Shown piece after piece: positions 37,050-50,000 of a stretch of DNA of 64,000 nucleotides. Both the position numbers and the translations under genes were made by a program. The stretch is from Hymenolepis diminuta (Eukaryota > Platyhelminthes > Cestoda > Cyclophyllidea > Hymenolepididae). The notes beneath the pieces were generated by a model that was not told where the DNA came from, did no database searches, and was given only the letters and a program-made list of their open reading frames with translations. Every line of letters starts with the position of its first letter. Within the stretch, counting starts at the first letter, position 1. Location: the NCBI GenBank assembly GCA_900708905.1, contig CAADRB010000042.1, forward strand, positions 735,288-799,287, written 5' to 3'.

Positions 37050-37770
37050 TTGGCAAAATTAATCCATGGTACGCAGACAGATGAACTCTTTGAAATTCAC
37101 AGAGGATTAGGAGCTTGGCAACTTCTTATTGTCCTCATAATCTCCCTATCGTTCTCCAACAATGTAATCCTCTCTGTTTTCTTCTATGCGATTCCTAAAC
37201 TTCGTGCCGTGTTGATGAAACCAATGAAAAGCCTCTTAAAGATTGCAACTTTACGGACGCGGCCCATTTAATTGGCCCCGTTGATATCTCCAATAGTCGA
37301 TTTCGTCAGTGGTAGATATTTGAGCAAACTTTCTTCAAAATCTATTAATTTGTCCAGTAGTTGTCTTTATAAGAATTCTGGAAACCTTAATGTGACTGGA
37401 TACTCCTACCCTGATGGATATGTTTATGAAATCAGAAGCAAACAATATAAATTTGGAGTTATACAACAACGTGACCTGGTTTACGATATAGTCTGACAGG
37501 TCCTCTTTAATGAAAATGTCTACAGGACTGGAATGATGGTTGATTTTGGTGCTACAGATGGTCTTTCTGGCATTCTTGGATGATACTACAGGCAAATCTC
37601 GACTCTCAACAACAGAGATTGGAATAGAGGAAAGAGAATGGTCTCATCCACAAGTGTCGAATGGTAATCTAACAACAACAGCAACGACAACCTTTTGGAC
37701 ACAAGCTTCTAGTGCATTGCGCCTTGTAACTTCAGATGAAACGGAGCCTTGGGTGGTTGCCTACTGAGGG
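37050..37770 (+). pseudogene. SLC22-like (organic cation/carnitine) transporter relic
   Basis: The first frame (GTQTDELFEIHRGLGAWQLL through VFFYAIPKLRAV, about 37068-37215) matches the SLC22 N-terminus: a start helix motif, the first membrane helix, and the P..RC position where Cys is now Ala. KDCNFTDAAHLIGPVDIS (another frame, 37237-37290) fits the extracellular loop. YPDGYVYEIRSKQYKF..QQRDLVYDIV (about 37408-37493) fits the family's C.xGWxYD..WDLVCD motif, with Cys and Trp replaced, and is closed by a TGA. A frame from about 37540 to the stop at 37767 (FLDDTTGK..ending PWVVAY) may be a C-terminal exon. At least two stops and frameshifts break the sequence, and most of the roughly 12 membrane segments are missing. 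Known role of the family: solute transport at the plasma membrane. The last 45 bp are shared with copy A of the duplication. Confidence 0.55.
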
Positions 37771-39311
37771 AAATTTACTAAAAGTCCTCTCATTACCCGT
37801 CAGTTTTAGCAAATTTCAACATGCAGTCCAATTTTCCGAAGCCTCATGCCTTTGCCTAATTCCGTAGATTGGCTAATGAAGCTATTACTACTCATCAAGT
37901 TAATAATGGTCAGTCATATGCCCTATTTTTCTGCTCTTCACTTTTCTCTGCTTCGTCGTTCTACAGGCTTGTGATATTTTTTTGCTGACAATTACTGTTT
38001 GTGGACTGTACAAAGTTCCATCCTTAGTCAAATAATATAAATTATTCATTGTAATGATTTATTTTTGATCACTTTGATTTTTTGGGGATTGTTTCTATTA
38101 AGTAGTTCCCGAAAAAGAAGGATGGCTCCAGTCTTTAATCTTCAGTAGTTTATAATCCGAAAATGCAAGAAAATTGGGTAGAAATGTTATTATAATAATG
38201 AATTCTGCAGCTATAATCAAGGACTTTGAGTAAGGTTGATAGTTTTGTAAGTTTACACTTCTAGTCGGACAACTTCAAACAAGAGCAAGCAGAGAATGAT
38301 GCTAGTGGTGTGCTTCGATCGCAAAGAGTTCGGCTTTTTAATGCATATACTACACTAATCGGATATGCGGTCACATCTATGAGAAAGTAATTTGGGATTC
38401 GAGATTTTTGCTTATTCGCTTCCCAATTCTAAATAATATGTTTTGTTTTGCCCCAAAGATCTTGGAAGAGTCTCATATTGGATTTAGCATTTCTGATATG
38501 TAGGGTTTTAACCTTCCTTGCCAGAAATAGGAAATTACACGTCCTTACCGATTGTTGCGTCTGAGGAGAGGTGATCCCGTCGATTGTGTAGTAGTATTGC
38601 TTTCTCTTTTTGATAAAAGTCGCATAAATTTGGCGGCTTTGAACTTTACCGTTTTTGTTGAAGTGAGTTTTTACGGTTTCAGAAACAGAAGTCGACGTTT
38701 TTAGCTGTTTTAGTCAAAACGGCTCAGTCATACCAAAGTCTTACTCGATGTTCTGGTTGATTTGTCTTAACCATGACTTCGTAGTTAAATTAAGATTTCT
38801 TCCACCATTTCACTGTAGCCAATAGCACGTCATTTTTACTTTGCTTCAAAATTTCCTTTTTATTTTCTTTCATCTAACACTTTTCCTACGTATTACTGAA
38901 AATGAGAATTTATTTTCACTGTTACTGGCTTTATTTTTGCTTTAGGCGAAATTCTCGCTTATTCCTTCCTTACTACACATTTTACTCGTATCTTCATATT
39001 ATTGATAGATTTTTCAGCCCGCTAAGAAGTAATCTGCTTAGACTTCTCATCATCAGTACGGTATTATTGTGTTTCGGATGAAAAATATTCTGTTTCCATC
39101 TTAGGTTGGCATAATTTCATGTTCATGGTAGTTGCTATTTCGCTCTTTGGTTCAATTTTTATTCTCGTTATGCGCCATTACCTAACTAAATATCATAGAG
39201 CGGACTGGCTCAGTTCAGGACGGTTCTCTGTTGGAGGCCTGTGTGAATAAAGTTCTCTCCTATCATGTGTCCGAGTGAGATGAAGATTACTGTAATTGGA
39301 AGAGTTAACTA

Positions 39312-40505
39312 TCAGGTTGCAACAGAAGTTCTGTCTAATTTTGAGCTATGTGTTTAGGGCACGATTTCTTCAATTTAGCTTCTTAATGTTGCATGCTTAT
39401 CTATGGTAATTGATAAAATAGTATTTCTTCTTTCAGGTTGCGTGATAATTATCGTCATTAATAACTATTTCTAGNNNNNNNNNNNNNNNNNNNNNNNNNN
39501 NNNNNNNNNNNNNNNNNNNNNNNNNNNNNNNNNNNNNNNNNNNNNNNNNNNNNNNNNNNNNNNNNNNNNNNNNNNNNNNNNNNNNNNNNNNNNNNNNNNN
39601 NNNNNNNNNNNNNNNNNNNNNNNNNNNNNNNNNNNNNNNNNNNNNNNNNNNNNNNNNNNNNNNNNNNNNNNNNNNNNNNNNNNNNNNNNNNNNNNNNNNN
39701 NNNNNNNNNNNNNNNNNNNNNNNNNNNNNNNNNNNNNNNNNNNNNNNNNNNNNNNNNNNNNNNNNNNNNNNNNNNNNNNNNNNNNNNNNNNNNNNNNNNN
39801 NNNNNNNNNNNNNNNNNNNNNNNNNNNNNNNNNNNNNNNNNNNNNNNNNNNNNNNNNNNNNNNNNNNNNNNNNNNNNNNNNNNNNNNNNNNNNNNNNNNN
39901 NNNNNNNNNNNNNNNNNNNNNNNNNNNNNNNNNNNNNNNNNNNNNNNNNNNNNNNNNNNNNNNNNNNNNNNNNNNNNNNNNNNNNNNNNNNNNNNNNNNN
40001 NNNNNNNNNNNNNNNNNNNNNNNNNNNNNNNNNNNNNNNNNNNNNNNNNNNNNNNNNNNNNNNNNNNNCAGGAAAAACGGCCTTCTTTGATCAATAGAAA
40101 AGGAGTGATTCTGCAGTCCTTGGCACCATGACAATGCCAGACTCCACACTTCAAGAGCGACCAAAAATCTTGTTGAAGAATCTGGCTGGGAAGCCATGCA
40201 TCTCCCACCATATTCTCTCGGTCTTCTCTTGCACCAACCAATTTTCATCTTTTCAGGAGCTTACAGAATCATTAAATGGGGCAAAGGCTTACTTCAAGAG
40301 AAGAGGTCGAAACGAAGCTAGTTTCTTTTTTTGAGTCCAAACTGGCTAAATTCTATGAAGAAGGAATGAGAAAGCTTATGGCAAGATGGGAAGATGTAAT
40401 TAATGGAAATGATGACTATGTTGAACACTAAATAAATGCATTTTTGACAAAATTTTCACTTTAATTCAAATTTTAAGAATGGACAGAACTTTCGTTACAA
40501 CCTGA
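39312..40505 (+). mobile_element. Mariner-family DNA transposon, copy B, interrupted by assembly gap
   Basis: The 5' terminal repeat at 39312-39335 is the same as in copy A. The 3' terminal repeat ends CCTGA at 40505, and its reverse complement (TCAGGTTGTAACGAAAGTTC) matches the 5' end better than that of copy A. TA flanks both ends (39310-39311, 40506-40507). The degraded transposase C-terminus occupies 40069-40431 as in copy A. Confidence 0.85.
39475..40068. other. Assembly gap (594 N)
   Basis: The gap lies at the same internal position of the mariner as the gap in copy A but is 115 bases shorter. Open frames through it are artefacts. Confidence 0.99.
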
Positions 40506-40507
40506 TA

Positions 40508-41034
40508 TTTTCTACATATCTAGTGTATTATAGCATGACGTAAAGACCACAATCGTCGACTTCAAGTCCTGAACCTCAGCAGTTTAATGAGGGTAATTAA
40601 TCTTCCTGTGAAGACACGACCGGTTATGAAAGAGTTAGTTTTTGATATACACAAATTCCCTCTGACAAATTTTTACTGTTGTACCTTCGCAATTTCTTTA
40701 CGCTAGGCCAATGTCTTCGCAGTAATGACATTTAACCAACAGTTGTAAATAACTACCTGTCATCCGATTTGTACTATTTTTAGAACGTTCTCTATCACCT
40801 TGACTCTCGTTTGTGATTCTCTTTCTAATATCAAAGCTGTTGATCTTACGGGTTGGTACCAATACAAAATTATCAGTAAGCAATGAATTTAATCTGAAAT
40901 TATAATAGATATGTATGTGTTCTATACACATGACGACATAAGATGGTTCTCTTTAAACATGTCACAGGGAAAGAAGGGAGGAAAGAAATAAAGGGGAGGA
41001 GGAAGAAGTAGAATAATAGAGAGAAAGACAGTAC
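40508..41034. other. Intergenic; 3' flank of ANKRD50 with purine tract
   Basis: Positions 40967-41034 are almost pure A/G on the plus strand, so pyrimidine-rich on the coding (minus) strand, directly after the ANKRD50 stop. No canonical AATAAA on the minus strand was found; ATTAAA near 40889-40894 is a candidate. Confidence 0.4.
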
Positions 41035-44000
41035 TCATATATGAGTCTCAGTGTGGATCTGTGACTCCTGGTTTTGCAATTGCAATTTCTCTAACTTTTT
41101 ATCTGTGACAGGAATTGTAGATCCTCCCATGCTACCAGGCGTATTGGGTGTCGAGAATGTTGGATTTTTCTTTCTTCTGGCTCCTTTCAGAGCACCTTGA
41201 ATTACTGCTTTCACCTTTGAGGGATGATGCTGTCTTTCAGGAGACACTGATTGCCTGCCTTTAAATGCCTTTTTCAATTTGCTACCTCGCTCCACGGCGG
41301 CTTCTGTAAAGACAGTGACCTGACGTCTGCTTACCCAGACTGATGACTCATACTCGGAGTCCGTGACTTCATTCAAATTGATCACATCTTCACCTAATTT
41401 CGTATTAACAATTAGCTGAATGGTGGGTCGCTCAGAGGAGGGTTTTTGAGTATCCTCTTGCGGTAGGGCTGAAGTAACACTGTTAGGATAAGGCTGTGAA
41501 GAAGGTTCAGTAACAATTGGAGAAGCGATTGCAGCGCCTGAGAATGTTAAATTTGCTGGAGCCTCCATGTTTTGATTCGTTGAGGAGGGGAGGTCTTCAA
41601 TTGTTGAAAAGCTTGGTGGTCTCTGTGATGAACTGTTGACTACTGACGACGAATTCTCGATAATGGAAACTGTCGGCGCACACGATTGAGGGATGAATAC
41701 CCCTTGGGGTGAAATCCCACCTGTAAACAAAATGCTCAATTAGAATCGGTTTAATCGACTACTGACAGTGAATTTGTGTAACTTACCCTGAACTTGAGGT
41801 TGAATATTTGGTTGGAATTGTGGATGCTGGGCAACTGGAACAAAATATGGTGCTTGAGCAGGCACGAGAATTCCCTGTGGAGAAAGAACATAAGCCGGCT
41901 GGTAAAGAGACTGGTGTGCTTGGTTGATATCAAAATTCTGTGGAGTGAAAAGGAAAGGTGGTGTGTAGATTGATTGAGTTCCTTGAGGATGTGGACACCA
42001 AGGGACACCAGAAGAAAGTCGCAGACCCTGAGGAAACAAGGACTGCCATTGACTGGGGTCGAAGCTCATCGTTGAAGTTGACCAGTTGGTCGTTTGGGGT
42101 TGTTGTTGTTGATGAGGTGGAATTGGAACTGGCACGGCTGATTGGGAAGTTGGTTGAAGCTGTTGACTTGAACTCAAGTGAGGTGGAGGCATTCGTACTG
42201 AGTTCATAAGTGCAAGGGACGGTCGAGCGTAGGCACCACTAGTCATTTCTCCTAAAATTAACCCATATAAATCTTCAGATATAATGAAATATTTGCCTGT
42301 TTGGAAATTCAATAACGATATTTTTAGAGCTATATATTGTACCAGACAGGGAAGTGGAAGCGCAATTTAACTTCTTGAATTTAGATCAGTGGTAGAAATT
42401 TCCTTCAGAGTTTAAAATATTCTCTTTCTCATTATCCAGCTCACGTTGGAAAGTACATTTTGATATATTATTTACAAATTTATTCATTTACATTACTTGA
42501 TTTATTTATCATTAATTTATTTAGATTTCTAACAAGTTTTAAATGTTAAATCAAGCAAAAAATATTAAGTTAACATTGGCTCTAGTACTTCAGAATTCCG
42601 GTCGGTGATAATTTAACCATCTTTGCCCAACATTCCATTTGACAAATCCAGAAGCATGATATTTGCATTATTGGGGTTCATCGTACGTGTAACACAGTAG
42701 TCTCTTCTATAACTTTCGAGCACTGTTTTATTTTCTACGAACTATTGCATGTAATCAAAAGCGTTACATTTAACAATTCAAGCAAGATCAGATTCCAAAG
42801 CTTGACTGAATGAAGTTGATTTTGTCGGGTTTTTGAGTCCTGAAGAACTGGTACCAACGATGTCTTACTTCACATCTTAATTTACCATAAGCACGAAAAT
42901 TTCACCGCTATTCTCCTACCACTCATTCATACCTGCTGTTCCAAAAGGAGCTTAGGTGGAGGGGAAATAGTTTGCAGAGAAAAGCTTAGTTTTCTTTTAC
43001 TAAATCTTAGCCACGGGATTTCTAAGCGGAAGCTATTGAGTATATTATTTACACTTGATGGTCCGGCGGTGAACCATTTTGCAGTTATGTAAGTGTGTAA
43101 AAGAAGTCCGGAGGGATGCGATATTTCGCTGGTATTCTTTTATCTAAATCATCAACTACTGGTAATGATCAACCAAATGATCTTAATCGTGCAAACCTAC
43201 TTTCGTATTTCACATTTATTCATACCACTTTCTAAATTCCCTTGAATTATATTAGGTGCATTTTGCCTATTACCTGATTGAAGTTGTAAAAGATAGTTTA
43301 ATTTGGTTTATTTCCAGGAACAAAAACGACGTGAGTGTTTTATTATCCGATATGATATCACTGTAGTCGTTACTATCTTAATTTCGCTCTTAATTTGTGT
43401 GCTGTCTTATGATGTACGTACCCAGTTAGAAGCATTAGCCGCCTCAAACTGGAACCGTCTGCAATGGAACCTCAAGTAATAATGTCAATACATGTTTCAC
43501 CAGCCATTACTAGGATTGTCAGAACAAGAATTCGTGTGTCCTCAGGTTAATTTTTATGTTACATTCTCCCATTTTTATCTTAACATTTATGTTAAGATTC
43601 CTCCTCCTCTAATTTTTTATGTTAATAATTTACCGAAATTCGCTTATCGAGTGTACCCCCAAGTACGGAAGTCTTTGTCTTATCACTAGATTAGTTTATT
43701 AACAACGAGTCACACACAGCCCACCACTCAGTTTAGAGAGTCTAAATAAGGAATGGATCACACCACTACCTTTATTTTTACCAATGCCAATTTTATGAGA
43801 ATTGGCATACTAGAAGATTTATTTAAACAACAGCGTCTTTTCTCTCCCATGACAGTAAAGTTTACATCTTCGGCTGTATAAAAATAATCGAATTGGTATT
43901 TAAAAACCGATCATTCCAACTAAAATGCGTCTATCACAACGTTTCTAACCTGCCTCATTAGCCATTTCAAGCATTCACACAACCCTTATTGTCCGATCTA

Positions 44001-47000
44001 ACTGTTTTTGAATTCGAAAGTAGATAGGTCAAAGTTGTAGAACGTGATCATCCAGATTTACGTAGTGAAAGAGTGAAAATACTTGAATTACTACATAACT
44101 GTTTCTACTGAAATTGTAAGAGTAGAATAATTCCACATGGGATAAATTACTTTGGGATAGCTGGGCTTGTGGAAGAATGGCTGATCCACTTGTCATCACT
44201 ACACTTCCCATCTTAATACTCCCTCCAAATCCGGGAAAATCAGATGTATTGGGATCAACAGACGCAGTTTCTCGGTCAGGCCTGGGTTGAAGCTGTTGAC
44301 TATGATGCAGTTGCCGATGATGCCTGTGTGATTGAGTCTGTTGAGTTGACTTGGTGGCACCAGTTGGAGTCATCTGTTTCCAACGATGACGAGACCGTGA
44401 AGGTGAGGAAGGAGGAGGTGCTGCTCCGTAGCGTTCAAGAAGGGCACAAATCTCCCCATGACCAGCTTTCATTGCAACCTTGAAGGGCGTTCGACCATAA
44501 GTATCAACTTGTAGGGCATTGGCACCCCTCTATAACAACACGAAATCCATTTAGTAAATAGTACAGTCAGTTGGAATCGAACGATTCCCAGTGAATACTG
44601 TGGTATTCGGGCTCCCAGTTGTCACATGATAAATTCTCTTTGAGATAAGATGGCCTGAGAATGATTGACTGTGATGCGATCTAGTCAAGACGTATTCTGG
44701 AATCTCCTGAGTATTTTGACGAAGTTTTCAGTATATAAAATGTTATATTCTAAGTTAATAAAGAACATTCCATTTACTCTGGTTCAAAAATTGACATTTA
44801 CCACCAAAATCAATTGAAAACATATAAACAGAACAGGTTACACAAAAGGAAGAGGAAGGTAGTACCAATTTAACTGTTTTCGCTGCGTAAAAAGATTACT
44901 AAAAGAGGAGGAGTTATGGTGAATATAAATTATTGAGAAAACGACAGATACCAGTAGGAGATCAAGTTGAATCAAGTTTCCAAGCACAATCATATGCTTA
45001 TAATTATATAACGAGGTTGGTGTGACTTTCCTAGACAATACTAAATTCTTAGTAAAGTGCACCACATCTATTCCGTACTTTGACTTCTAACTAACGAATG
45101 TGGAACTAGTGATTAAGCTCTCCTGCAGTGGGAATTTAGCCATCCCAGACCCTCGGTGTACATTGCAGTCGGCAAGCCATCACAAAGGCTCCCCCGTAAT
45201 AAGGATTGAACGGTAAAGAGCATTGATGATTTCGAACGTTCTTGGGGTTAATTCATTTACTTTATCTGCAATTTCTAATTTGTTCTACGACCCAAGTGAA
45301 TTTCGTTCAGAAGAAATTCGGTACATACCTGTAAAAGCATTTCACAAACGGCTAAATGTCCCTCCTGCGCTGCAATACAGAGAGCTGAAGCGCCCTGGCT
45401 ACACACTGCGTTAATATTAGCACCCAGTTCGATTAACGCTCCACAGGTTTTTGCATGATTTTGCCAGGCGGCTGAATGAAGAGGAGTCCTATTCTCCTTG
45501 TCTCTTACATCTACAGGAGTTCCAACCTAAAAGCAGTTAAATACGATGGACAAGAAATATATAACGGTGGAAGTATTTTCTCTTAATGAATAATATCGAT
45601 TATAGTGTTAACCGTAGGCAATATCGCTATTGATGAGCGCTCAACGTAACTAAGGCTATAGTTGACTTTGTAGAGTGCATAAGGGAAAAACAGAAGTGTT
45701 TTATCTCCTAGATATTTCAGTTAGGAGCCATTTTATACAAATAACTATTGAAGGTCAAATCACTACCGAATCAAGGCGATTTAATCATTCTCTTGACTAA
45801 CTGTCGAAATGCCGGGAGCAGGACGTGCCCGAAGACGTCTTATCCATGAAAAAAATGCCAGACACGACTACCAGATGGACGTGAATTGTTCATCCACAGA
45901 CAAACCATGTACTCTGCGGCCTTGAGTCATGTGTATCAGTGTTCTTGACCCGCACTGTTTTTTTCATAAAGGTGACTCATTATTCTGGAGCATTGACCAC
46001 TATAATGCACTCTCTATTTTAACTTCTCAAAAACCAATAAAAAAACGTCCATTTAAAATGATTCGCTTGCATTTAAAAATGGCGCTAAACATTATCAGGA
46101 CATTAATAATAATTTTACGCATTTCAAGTGCCCAACTCAACAGCAAGATTACCCAGATAATCTGCATTTCCTACTACATACAAGGCTCCATTTATTGGAA
46201 TTGTACTCATCTCCTTTAATTACAAACACTCTCTATATTCACATATTTAGGTAAAAAACACCACATATCCATATGCAGTAGGCAGTCGAGTTCTCGAAAG
46301 AAGCACCATTACTTTAGAGAAATCAATTACGTTAACATTATCTTACCTACTATAGGATATTCTATGCATAGCCATATTCTTGCTGCCAATCATTTCCCAG
46401 CCTCAATCTCTACTGTTAATCCCATTCCTATCTTATCTCCTCATATTTCTGCTATATATAGACTTTTGCTACTGCATCTGTCCCCCTGTTGATTTGGATA
46501 AATTTACTTTGACAAAAGCAGACTAAGTGCTAGTTTACAACGGCACAAACCGTACTCTTTCGAATTGCAATCACCGAAGAGTAAAGGAGCACTTTTGTAT
46601 TTCTACAGAAGATGTGAATAGCAAAGTATAAAATGAGCCGAGTGTCATTGATTAATCTTGCTTCGTGCTTGTTTAACTTCTATGTTCTGTCACATAATGA
46701 CCTCTTAGTAGTTATCTATCTGACTCACAACGGATAACAGACTGTAAATTCTACCAAAACTCTTTCCCAGTTTTCAAGCACTCTACGCAAACTCTTTGTG
46801 CTTGGTCTCAGTCTTCACTCATTCCCGTCACTTCCTCTCGCTCTTATCTCTGATTAATAAATTTCTGTCAGTACCCAGTCCTCGGTTTACCGAATTGGCT
46901 GACCATTTAGAAAACGACGGGAAAATTGTGAGACTTACAAAAGAATCTGTCTTAGTAATAATGGAGTAACCTCTTCTTACATGCTAACGGCATAATTTGC

Positions 47001-50000
47001 AACAAACAAGTAAATATATTGCCCCAGTATACCCTAGACTGTATATGTCAACGAAAGAGCTATTTGGCAGCAGAACAGTCCTGTCAGAAATCTGTCAGTA
47101 GCATATCACGGCAATTTTACCCTAAAATAGCTTAATCACTAGGGGGATAATCCACTTTGGAATTCATTCAGAGTTATACATGTGCATATAATTTAATTCG
47201 TCTCTTCCTGAAATGATAATACGATGCGTGCATATGACAACTTCACGTTTGCTCACAGAGGAACGAAGGTAAAGCATATGTAAATTTTTTAGGAAACGTT
47301 CGGATACTTCTAAAATAATTGAAAAATGGAATTGATTGATGCCATGTAAAAAAAAATAACGAACGTGCGCCTTGTTGTGATACTGTTGGTTTGGTCGATT
47401 TTTCTTTGTAACTAGTGCTATTAGGGGTGCAGACCTTATCAATTGCCCCACTGGATAAGCGCGAAGTAGCGGTAGAGACGTTTTATTTCCCTGTACGAGT
47501 AATCGAAAACTCTAGTGTCACACATTGTTCATGGGTAACCATCCAGTAATGTGGATGATCAATTGCACTGGTCAATTTTAGTTAAAAAGGGGGTGCGGTA
47601 GAGTGAAAATTTTACATACCTTTCCTTGCCAAGTTAGGAATGTTTTTTGAGTCCGAGGCAGGAATCCAGTTTTCGAGATCTTGAATTCTGCTCAAATATC
47701 GAAAACTTCATTCTTTCCTTATCAAGATATCATTTTATGTAGAAAAGATGTCTTTGGAAATATAACTCATCATCTAAATGTCCTTGTTAAATTGACTCAA
47801 ACGCTTTCATGACTATGTTAAACGAAGAACCACGATCACTGATCATATCGAAAAGATTATCACACTATCTTGACTTAAATATTTCACACCCGGAAACCTA
47901 ATGCTCGGCTTTTACACAATATTGTGCAGAGTTTTATTATTTAATATTGAAGGTATACCCAATGCCAAGTTACCTGAATGAGAAGATGAACCATCGCGAG
48001 GTCACCCTGCCAGGCAGCAATATGGAGGGGAAATCGCCCCTCGTCATCTGCGATGAGAGGATTCGCGCCGACCAGACCCGTTATTGGCTTCTTTTTCTCA
48101 CTATCTCCGCTTCCAGATCTGATGCAGGCTGTTGGGGTAAAGAGAATCACTTTGGCCATCTTGACCAGTCCCTCTAGCACCACCACACTTAGTGTGGTTC
48201 GGCCACATGCATCCTAAAATGCAGTAAGAGCTTGCAGGGTTATTGAAATAAGCTAAAGCCTGCATTGTTCTCCAATTTATCGAGTGCTCTGAGTAATATT
48301 TAATGTAAGGTTAAGAACAGGTCTATAAGAGATCATTCTAGTCCAATTAGAAAAGCTTACTAGAGCTCTAGCAGCATTTTATTTGGTTCAAATTATGTTA
48401 TTTTAACTCATAGTAACAGTTTAGTAACTTTGAGTTATTTAGCATATTTAGGACTCATTGTCTCGAATATATCAGTTGGAAATAATAAGATTGATTAATG
48501 TTTAAGAAGCTACCCGTACTGGAGATTTAAGTTTTGACACAGTTGAAATTGCTGGATATGGTTATGACTAAAAAATTACAAAAATCTTAACCACTTTGTA
48601 AAAATGATGGTGCGATCACCCAAATTTACTAACTCAGTTTGTGAAATATGCTCCTAAGAAAATACATTTGAATGAATATTCCTATTAATGGCATTCACTG
48701 AACCACTTTCTGAACTCATCGCCTTCAAATATCATAAGTAAAGAAAAGTCGCACTTTTCAAAACCGAAAGCCTCAATCAGTGTAATATTGAAGATTATGC
48801 ATCTCCTCATCAAATGGATTGGATAACAAAGAGATTTGAAGTTGAAAAATTTCCTGCTTCATGGGATGAAAGGCGAACTGTGCAGACTGGCTTATCCTGG
48901 AATTCCTTAATGTAACCATTTTTCAACCTGCATAACTCGTACTCCTTGCCGATCGTGTTCTTGTCCTAAAAGCTACATAACACCACCTTTTGACTAAGAG
49001 ATCGACAACCCAACTACCACTATTTAACTTCTACAAGTCTCTGTTTTTTTATAAAAAACCTCCTCTTGTCTCCATTCCATTTTGTCGAAAGATGAGAATA
49101 TTAATAAATTGATATGGTATTAGCCTAGTCAAACAGTTGGAATTCAGACTTCTAATATACCACTCTCCGCTATCTAACTTACTCTCACGCAAGATTTCTA
49201 AAAATACTCCCCCTACTTATATTATGCTCTATGGCTATCTTATATTTGCCATAATTACTTCTGTTAACTATTACTCAAGCGTTTAATATTTCCTTTTTAC
49301 ATTGAAGAATTATTTGATTTCCTATAAGTCAAACAGATCAATACTGGTTTAGATTTATTTCCTCAGCCTCTACTACGCTACAACTGATAAAGTTAATACT
49401 GGCTTCACCACCTTGCTGTACCATGGATCCTGTATGATGCTTCTTTAAAAGTTGTCATATTTTATATTAATACCACTCAGAAGTATATTATTTCCGTATT
49501 TCTGGACATTAAGTGTAGAATTAAACCAAACTATATAACCTACCTGCTGGTCTGGATCAGCGCCAAGAGCAATTAGAAGCTTGACCAGCAGAATATTGTT
49601 ATTCAACGCAGCAACCCGCAATGGACTTCTTCCATCCATCGACGCCTGATCAATTGTCTTGAGAGCAGCATGTCCAAGAAGTCCATCTTGTCCTCCAGTT
49701 GTCAAAGGATCATAGACTCCATGAGGATCACCCGAATCATCCTTTATGTCAACACTTTCACCTCGACTCATTGTCATAGCGTCAAACAGCTCATGAATCC
49801 GATTAATATCCGCTCCAGTGTCTACTGAAATGGCTGGCTTGAGGAGGAGATGGACAACGTTAACATGATCTGCTTGACACGCGACGAGAAGGGGAGTTTG
49901 TCCTGCGTTATCTACTTCATCTGGATGAGAACCGGCTTCCAAAAGGAGTCTGCAATTAAATCAGAATTTATAAACGTATGCCGACGTAAAACTAGACGAA

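Larger units (their letters stand above)
37723..40505 (+). repeat. Duplicated block, copy B (partner at 6853-9750)
   Basis: Identical on reading to copy A on both sides of the gap. This copy starts inside the SLC22-like relic and is continuous with it, so it is the better candidate for the original locus. It ends with mariner copy B. Confidence 0.9.

Noticed and set aside
44575..44600. B-box-like GTTCGATTCC on the minus strand, possible tRNA gene
   Set aside because: No A-box at the required distance and no cloverleaf; at most a repeat fragment.
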